Origin: CAG-273 sp051891195 | GTDB taxonomy: Bacteria > Bacillota > Clostridia > TANB77 > CAG-508 | Length of the DNA: 29,070 nt | NCBI GenBank assembly: GCA_051891195.1 | Contig: JBJFEZ010000052.1 | Span: 1 to 29,070, forward strand | Direction of reading: 5' to 3' | The notes under the pieces: model-generated | Database searches by the model: none | Seen by the model: the letters and a program-made list of their open reading frames with translations, nothing else | Told to the model about the DNA's origin: nothing | Position numbers and translations under genes: made by a program | In this document: piece after piece, positions 23,617 to 29,070 of the stretch | Position numbering within the stretch: the first letter of the stretch is position 1 | Layout of the letters: each line of letters opens with the position of its first letter

Positions 23617-24456
23617 ATGAAAAATCCTAAAACAATATACCTATTAATAGGAGCATTTTGTGTATTTGCAATAATTGCAGCGATAGTTGCAGAGGTTTTT
23701 AGCCATAAAGAAAAAGATACTGACACAAATATAGTAAATAATTATAATAATAACCAAGTACAAGAAAAAACGCAAGAAGAAATTAAAAGCCAATTAAATG
23801 CACTACTTATAAATAACATAATTGTAAATAATTATGACACTAATAATATTGCTAAAATAGATAACGAAAAAGATATTGTGTATTCAGCCTTTGACATTCA
23901 AGACCAAAAGGAAAACTACGAAGTAGATATTCATTTGCCAGTTGTAAACATACAAAATCCAGTTACCATAGGATTTAATGACATAACGCAATCTATATTT
24001 GCCAATAAAGCAGCAGAAATTTTAAACAATAAAGAACAAGAAAAAACAATATATTCTGTTAATTATGCTGCGTTTATAAATGAAGACATTTTGTCTTTAA
24101 TAATAAAATCTAATTTAAAAGTAGGAAACAATACTCAAAGAATAGTAGTTCAAACATATAACTATAACCTTACAACAGGACAAGAAATGAAATTTATAGA
24201 TGTTTTGTCACAAAAAAATATTATACAAAGTGAATGTAAAAACAAAATTAAGCAAACTATAGAAAGAGCAAAAGAAGAAGCACAAATTTTGGTGGATGCA
24301 GGATATATAGTATATAATAGAGATACAGACAGCGAAATGTATCAACTTGCAAACATTTCTACATATCTTGTAGGACCAAATAAAAACTTATACATTATCT
24401 TTCCATATGGAAACCAACACTTTACTTCAGAAATGGATGTTATATTATACGAATAA
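23617..24456 (+). CDS. Membrane-anchored DUF3298-like protein
   Basis: Residues 6-28 form an N-terminal anchor, followed by an Asn-rich linker and an outer domain. The region with VNYAAFINEDILSLIIKSN, RIVVQTYNYNLTTGQEM and FIDVL resembles the DUF3298 fold, found in RsiV-type anti-sigma factors and in PdaC-like peptidoglycan deacetylases. No zinc anti-sigma motif and no deacetylase catalytic domain is present, so only the fold-level resemblance can be claimed. RsiV-like domains bind lysozyme, so an envelope-sensing role is conceivable. TTAAGGAGAAAGG precedes the ATG. topB follows 16 bases downstream, suggesting co-transcription. Confidence 0.65.
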   Translation: MKNPKTIYLLIGAFCVFAIIAAIVAEVFSHKEKDTDTNIVNNYNNNQVQEKTQEEIKSQLNALLINNIIVNNYDTNNIAKIDNEKDIVYSAFDIQDQKENYEVDIHLPVVNIQNPVTIGFNDITQSIFANKAAEILNNKEQEKTIYSVNYAAFINEDILSLIIKSNLKVGNNTQRIVVQTYNYNLTTGQEMKFIDVLSQKNIIQSECKNKIKQTIERAKEEAQILVDAGYIVYNRDTDSEMYQLANISTYLVGPNKNLYIIFPYGNQHFTSEMDVILYE

Positions 24457-24472
24457 TTAAAAGGAGCATAAA

Positions 24473-26398
24473 ATGGCAAAAAACTTGCTTATTACAGAAA
24501 AACCATCTGTTGCTATGGAATTTGCTAAAGTACTAAAATGTGGAGGCAACAGAAAAGACGGATATATTGAATCTGAAAACTGGGTTATTACTTGGTGTGT
24601 TGGTCATTTGGTTACAATGAGTTATCCAGAAAAGTATGATGAAAACCTAAAAATTTGGAGACTAGACACACTTCCATTTATACCAAAAGAATATAAATAT
24701 GAGGTAATACCAAACGTAGAAAAACAATTTAACATAGTAAAAAGCCTACTTCAAAGAGAAGACGTAGGCTGTATTTATGTTGCAACTGACTCTGGGCGTG
24801 AAGGAGAATACATATATAGATTAGTAGAAAATCAAGTTGGAGTAAATGGAAAACAAAGAAAAAGAGTATGGATTGATTCACAAACAGAAGAAGAAATAAA
24901 AAGAGGTATTGAACAAGCAAAAGATTTATCTGAATATGATAGCCTATGTGACTCAGCATATTTAAGAGCAAAAGAAGATTATCTAATAGGAATAAATTTT
25001 TCAAGGCTTTTATCAATTATATATGGAAGAAGGATGGCAAAAGAAATAGGAGAAGACAAAATATCTATTTCAGTTGGTAGAGTAATGACTTGCGTACTAG
25101 GAATGATTGTACAAAGAGAACGAGAAATACGAAACTTTGTAAAAACTCCATACTATAAAATAATAGGAACATTTGGTGAAGAAAGCTCTTCATTTAATGC
25201 AGAATGGAAGGTAACAGAAAAATCAAAACTATGGGAATCTCCCAAATTATACAATGAAAGTGGATTTAAAAATGAAAATGAAGCTAAAAACTTTATACTT
25301 TCATTAAAAGACAAAAAGGCAATTATAACAGAAGTAAAAAAATCTAAAACAAAAGAAAATGCACCACTTTTATTCAACTTAGCTGAAATACAAAATGAAG
25401 CTACTAAGCGCTTTAAAATAAAGCCAGACCAAACTCTAGAAATTATACAAAACTTATATGAAAAAAAATTAGTAACATATCCAAGAACAGATGCAAGAGT
25501 ATTATCAACAGCAGTAGCAAAGGTAATAAGCAAAAATTTAAATGGATTAGCTGAAGGATTTAAAGATGAAGAAATTCAGGGTTATATAAAGAAAATGGTA
25601 GATGAAAAATACTCTACCAATTTACTAAAAACTAAATATGTAAATGATAGCAAAATAACAGACCATTATGCAATTATTCCAACAGGTCAAGGCTTTGAAA
25701 ACTATGACAGTCTGCCTGACCTACAAAAACAAATGTATAAAGTAATTGTAAAAAGATTTTTAAGCATATTTTATCCACCTGCAGAATATAGTAAAATTTC
25801 AGTTACAATAGAGGTAGAAAATGAGCAATTTTCAGCAAGTGGAAAAGTATGTGAAAAACTAGGATACTTAGAAATTAATAAAAATGAAAAAGAAGCAGAG
25901 AAAAAACAAGAAAATGAAGATACACCAAACAATTTAGAAATACTAAAAAGTTTAAAAAAAGGTGAAGAAATAGCTGTACTAAACTATGAAACAAAAACTT
26001 CAGAAACCTCACCACCAAGCAGATATAACTCGGGCTCTATAATACTTGCAATGGAAAATGCAGGTAAATTAATTGAAGAAGAAGAATTAAGAGAGCAAAT
26101 AAAAGGAGCTGGAATAGGAACCAGTGCCACAAGAGCAGAAATTATGAAAAAGTTAGAAAGAATAGGATACATAGCTATAAATACTAAAACACAAATAATA
26201 ACTCCAACAGAAAAAGGAGAAAAAATATATGATGTAGTATTTATGTCTATGCCAGATATGCTAAACCCAAAATTAACAGCTAGCTGGGAAAAAGGCTTAG
26301 AAATGGTATCAAAAAAAGAAATTGCACCAACTGAATTTATGACTAAACTAGAGACATATATAAATAGTAAAATTGATAAATTGGTTGTAAGAAGATAG
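24473..26398 (+). CDS. topB: Type IA DNA topoisomerase III
   Basis: ATP-independent topoisomerase that decatenates and relaxes DNA by single-strand passage. The TOPRIM domain begins with E9 in ITEKPSVA and has ATDSGREGE at 104-112: the second Asp of the usual DxDREGE is replaced by Gly108. I recall this as typical of a clostridial TopB subgroup. The active-site Tyr336 lies in LVTYPRTDARV. The later segment with PPSRYNSGS and KGAGIGTSATRAEI is typical of the family. The 641 residues end without a C-terminal zinc ribbon, shorter than the E. coli enzyme. AAAGGAGC precedes the ATG. The upstream neighbour is an envelope protein, not a DNA gene. Confidence 0.93.
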   Translation: MAKNLLITEKPSVAMEFAKVLKCGGNRKDGYIESENWVITWCVGHLVTMSYPEKYDENLKIWRLDTLPFIPKEYKYEVIPNVEKQFNIVKSLLQREDVGCIYVATDSGREGEYIYRLVENQVGVNGKQRKRVWIDSQTEEEIKRGIEQAKDLSEYDSLCDSAYLRAKEDYLIGINFSRLLSIIYGRRMAKEIGEDKISISVGRVMTCVLGMIVQREREIRNFVKTPYYKIIGTFGEESSSFNAEWKVTEKSKLWESPKLYNESGFKNENEAKNFILSLKDKKAIITEVKKSKTKENAPLLFNLAEIQNEATKRFKIKPDQTLEIIQNLYEKKLVTYPRTDARVLSTAVAKVISKNLNGLAEGFKDEEIQGYIKKMVDEKYSTNLLKTKYVNDSKITDHYAIIPTGQGFENYDSLPDLQKQMYKVIVKRFLSIFYPPAEYSKISVTIEVENEQFSASGKVCEKLGYLEINKNEKEAEKKQENEDTPNNLEILKSLKKGEEIAVLNYETKTSETSPPSRYNSGSIILAMENAGKLIEEEELREQIKGAGIGTSATRAEIMKKLERIGYIAINTKTQIITPTEKGEKIYDVVFMSMPDMLNPKLTASWEKGLEMVSKKEIAPTEFMTKLETYINSKIDKLVVRR

Positions 26399-26420
26399 TT
26401 TCAAAACACAAGCTTAGAAG

Positions 26421-26460
26421 GAGAAAACTTTGAAATTTCAGAGTCTCTCTTTCTTTTTTA
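26421..26460 (+). terminator. Terminator of topB
   Basis: ACTTTGAAA and TTTCAGAGT (around 26427-26444) pair with one G-T, with outer GAGA/TCTC pairing, followed by TTTCTTTTTTA. The remaining 220 bases up to the next gene hold only its promoter. Confidence 0.6.
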
Positions 26461-26572
26461 TTACATAAAAGCAAGTTGATAGGTAATAATTTTATTTTAA
26501 TTAGTTTGAACTATATTCTATTATTAAAATCAATAACTAGCAACAAAAACAAAACAAAATTTCGCAAAAATG

Positions 26573-26601
26573 TTGAAAAATTATTTAATGTATGATATAA
26601 A
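26573..26601 (+). promoter_or_regulatory. Promoter of the Bro-N gene
   Basis: -35 TTGAAA (26573-26578), 17-base spacer, -10 TATAAA (26596-26601), about 85 bases before the start, leaving a long leader. Confidence 0.6.
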
Positions 26602-26685
26602 TAAAATATCAAGCCAAACAATATAAGTTTAAACAAAGCATAATTGTTCGGAGTTACCAAACAACTTGAGAAAGAGAGGTATAAA

Positions 26686-27570
26686 ATGGACGAAAATAAA
26701 ATGCATCTAATAAATAAAATATTTAATAGCGAAACAATAAGAACTATTTGGGATAAAGAAGATGAAAAATATTATATTAGTATTGTTGATATTGTAAGTA
26801 TTATATCTGAAAGCAGAGATGGTAGAAAGTATTGGAATAAATTGAAACAAAGGCTGAAGGAAGAAGGAAATGAAACGGTGACAAATTGCCACCAGTTGAA
26901 ATTAAAGGCACAAGATGGAAAATATCGTATGACTGATGTTTGTGATATTGAAGGCATGTTTCGTATAATTGAGTCAATACCATCTAAAAATGCAGAACCA
27001 ATAAAACAATGGTTAGCTCATTTAGGAAAAGAAAGAATAGATGAAGCGTTTGATCCGGGGATTGCATTGCAAAGAGCCATAGATTTATATAGAATAAAAG
27101 GTTATGATGAAGATTGGATTGCTAAAAGAATAAAATCCATTCAAGAAAGAAAAAAATTGACAGATGTATGGAAAGAAAATGGAATAGAAAGTAATATTGA
27201 ATATGCAATTTTAACAAATGAGATATATAAAGAATGGTCTGGAATGACAGCAAAAGAATATAAGCAATATAAAGGATTAAGGAAAGAAAATTTAAGAGAT
27301 AATATGGATAATATTGAATTAATATTAACAGATTTATCTGAAGAAGCAACTAAAAGATTAGCACAAAAGCAAAAGCCTAATGGATTAAAAGAAAATATGA
27401 AAGTAGCTAAAATGGGTGGACATACTGCAAAAGTTGCCAGAGAGGATATTGAGAAAAATCTTGGAGAATCAGTTGTAACTAGAATGAATAAACTTAATTA
27501 TAAATATATAGAAGATGGTAAAAATGAAAACAAAAAGCTTTCTGATAAAAACGAAAATCCAGTTGATTAG
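26686..27570 (+). CDS. Bro-N family phage antirepressor-like protein
   Basis: A 294-residue protein of the Bro-N type found in phages, integrative elements and scattered on bacterial chromosomes; such domains bind DNA and are often annotated as antirepressors. Residues about 15-115 form Bro-N: IRTIWDKEDEKYYISIVDIV, RKYWNKLKQRLKEEG, TNCHQLKLKAQDGKYRMTDV and IESIPSKNAEPIKQWLAHLG. The rest contains RAIDLYRIKGYDEDWI, EWSGMTAKEYKQYKGLRKEN and a C-terminal GGHTAKVAREDIEKN, as in the common bacterial version. No integrase or phage structural gene is nearby, so it is probably a stranded accessory gene. An upstream in-frame TTG at 26644 exists, but GAGAGGT directs the ATG at 26686. Confidence 0.82.
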   Translation: MDENKMHLINKIFNSETIRTIWDKEDEKYYISIVDIVSIISESRDGRKYWNKLKQRLKEEGNETVTNCHQLKLKAQDGKYRMTDVCDIEGMFRIIESIPSKNAEPIKQWLAHLGKERIDEAFDPGIALQRAIDLYRIKGYDEDWIAKRIKSIQERKKLTDVWKENGIESNIEYAILTNEIYKEWSGMTAKEYKQYKGLRKENLRDNMDNIELILTDLSEEATKRLAQKQKPNGLKENMKVAKMGGHTAKVAREDIEKNLGESVVTRMNKLNYKYIEDGKNENKKLSDKNENPVD

Positions 27571-27693
27571 TATTTCTAACCAACTAGGAACAAATTATTA
27601 ACAACTGAAAATAAAATCATTTCGCTTTACATTCACCTTTTATGGAAAGAAAACATAATATATAGCAAAAATAAAATAGAAAGGGTGAATAAA

Positions 27694-28947
27694 ATGTCTA
27701 GTTACATAATAGAAGGCGGAAGAAGACTAGAAGGAGAAGTTACAGTATCAGGTTCTAAAAATGCTTCTTTGCCAATAATTGCAGCAACCATATTAAATCC
27801 TGGAATAACAAGACTATACAACATACCAAATATACACGACACACAAATAACTTTAGAAATATTAAAATATTTAGGCTGCAAAATAAAAAAGACTAACGGA
27901 AAAATAGAAATAAACAGCAAAAATATTACAAAAAAAGAAATACCAGAGCATTTGATGAGTCAAATGCGTTCAACTGTTATTTTAGCAGGTGCTATATTAG
28001 GAAGATTTAAAGAAGCAAAATTTTCATATCCAGGGGGATGTGATATTGGAGCAAGACCAATAGACCTACACTTAGCAGCTTTTAAAAAGCTAGGAATAAA
28101 TATTGTAGAAGATGCTGGCTATATTATATGCAAAGCAGACAAAATAGTGGGAGAAAATATAAATTTAGATTTTCCAAGCGTAGGAGCAACAGAAAACATT
28201 ATTTTAGCATCTATTTTTGCTGAAGGAGTTACTCAAATTACAAATGCAGCAATGGAGCCAGAAATTGTAGATTTAGCAAAATGTTTAAATAAAATGGGAG
28301 CTAAAATTGAAGGTGCAGGAACTAATATTGTTAAAATTACTGGAGTTAAAAAGTTAAAGGATATTGGCTACAAAGTAATGGAAGACAGAATTGAAGCAGG
28401 AACTTTACTTTGTGCTGGAGCTATTACTGGTGGAAATATATGCTTAAATTACAGAACTCCTGAACATATTACTCCAATAATAAATAAGCTGGAAGAAGCG
28501 GGATGCAAAATAAACATAAATAAAGGAAAAGTATATATGCAAGCACCAAAAAAACTAAAAGCAGTAGATATAAAAACAATGCCATATCCAGGATTTCCAA
28601 CAGATATGCAATCAATATTTGCAAGTACATTAACAATAGCCAAAGGAACCTCAGTTATTGTTGAAAATATTTTTGAAAATAGATATCGTTATGTATCAGA
28701 ACTAAAAAAAATGGGAGCAAAAATTACAACAGAAGGAAAAACGGCAGTTATAAAGGGAGTTAGAAGATTATCTGGAACAAAAGTAAAAAGTACAGACTTA
28801 AGAGGTGGAGCCTGTATGGTATTAGCAGGACTTAGTGCAAAAGGAACTACTACAGTAACAAATATAGAACATATATTAAGAGGATACGAAGGTTTAGATA
28901 AAAAGTTAAAAAAATTAGGTGCAAAAGTGTATATTGAAGAAGACTAA
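27694..28947 (+). CDS. murA: UDP-N-acetylglucosamine 1-carboxyvinyltransferase
   Basis: First committed step of peptidoglycan synthesis: transfers enolpyruvate from PEP to UDP-GlcNAc; the target of fosfomycin. Key residues: K22 and N23 in GSKNASLP, the catalytic loop Cys116 in GGCDIGARPIDLHL (Cys rather than Asp, so fosfomycin-sensitive type), D304 in FPTDMQ, the ENIFENRYRYVSEL segment and R370 in STDLRGGACMV. The 417 residues are full length. A GTG at 27685 is in frame, but AGAAAGGG directs the ATG at 27694. Low-GC Gram-positives often have two murA paralogues; the copy here cannot be ranked. No clear terminator is seen after the stop. Confidence 0.95.
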   Translation: MSSYIIEGGRRLEGEVTVSGSKNASLPIIAATILNPGITRLYNIPNIHDTQITLEILKYLGCKIKKTNGKIEINSKNITKKEIPEHLMSQMRSTVILAGAILGRFKEAKFSYPGGCDIGARPIDLHLAAFKKLGINIVEDAGYIICKADKIVGENINLDFPSVGATENIILASIFAEGVTQITNAAMEPEIVDLAKCLNKMGAKIEGAGTNIVKITGVKKLKDIGYKVMEDRIEAGTLLCAGAITGGNICLNYRTPEHITPIINKLEEAGCKININKGKVYMQAPKKLKAVDIKTMPYPGFPTDMQSIFASTLTIAKGTSVIVENIFENRYRYVSELKKMGAKITTEGKTAVIKGVRRLSGTKVKSTDLRGGACMVLAGLSAKGTTTVTNIEHILRGYEGLDKKLKKLGAKVYIEED

Positions 28948-28974
28948 AATAGTTACTTATAAATAACATTCCTA

Positions 28975-29070
28975 TTTTATCGCTCCAACCCCCAACTGCG
29001 AAGAAACTGCAATCAGATTGCTATTACAAAAATAAGTTGCTATCCGTGCAATCCTTCAGCGGTTTCTACC
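28975..29070. other. Compositionally distinct window edge
   Basis: These last 96 bases are clearly richer in G and C than the rest. They contain a palindrome GCAATC-A-GATTGC (around 29009-29021) and related words (GCAATCC, GAAAC-GC) further on in inverted order. On the minus strand 9 codons read into a TAG at 29042-29040, possibly the end of a gene outside the window. It could be the edge of a mobile element or a structured RNA. Confidence 0.35.

Overview
The window is about 29 kb of very AT-rich DNA. It carries dense bacterial genes, strong AAGGAG-type ribosome binding sites, TTGACA-17-TATAAT promoters and many intrinsic terminators. The gene set points to an uncultured low-GC Clostridia, probably spore-forming and gut-associated: a DHH-family Mn-dependent pyrophosphatase, a ClpE-type unfoldase, IspH, a BofC-like protein, an asymmetric ABC exporter pair and a TIGR03915/TIGR03916-type DNA-repair pair. 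Most of the window looks like core chromosome. The likely accessory pieces are a hypothetical gene at 1678-2079, a Bro-N phage-type gene at 26686-27570 and a compositionally different tail after 28975.

Layout. 59-5530: membrane-anchored polysaccharide deacetylase, coaD (minus), hypothetical (minus), a dps-like gene coupled to a stand-alone EAL phosphodiesterase, tRNA-Gly(UCC) and ppaC (minus), and hpt. 5534-7679 (minus): DUF4130 protein and radical SAM protein behind a promoter with a near-consensus LexA box. 7844-9352: ispH and a 5'-nucleotidase-like HAD gene. 9476-13105: a heterodimeric ABC exporter. 13160-20271: a small conserved gene (minus), an unknown anchored protein, an SH3/NlpC-P60 hydrolase, comEC, the threonylcarbamoyl-AMP synthase and a BofC-like protein. 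20325-23266 (minus): pgsA and clpE. 23617-28947: a DUF3298-like anchored protein, topB, a Bro-N protein and murA.

The main observation concerns decoding. Two otherwise intact conserved genes, the radical SAM gene and comEC, each need a single +1 frameshift. In both, the shift falls exactly on an in-frame CGG codon; skipping the C reads GGN, a glycine expected in the family. By eye CGG occurs in frame only once more in the window, in the hypothetical gene at 1678-2079, which looks foreign. The only tRNA gene here is a tRNA-Gly(UCC) with G at position 37 instead of the usual A, plus a mismatch in the anticodon stem. Its bases 34-37 (UCCG) could pair with the four-base word CGGN. I propose as a testable inference that CGGN is a +1 frameshift or quadruplet glycine signal in this lineage and that this tRNA serves it. 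Assembly error or pseudogenes remain the alternatives.
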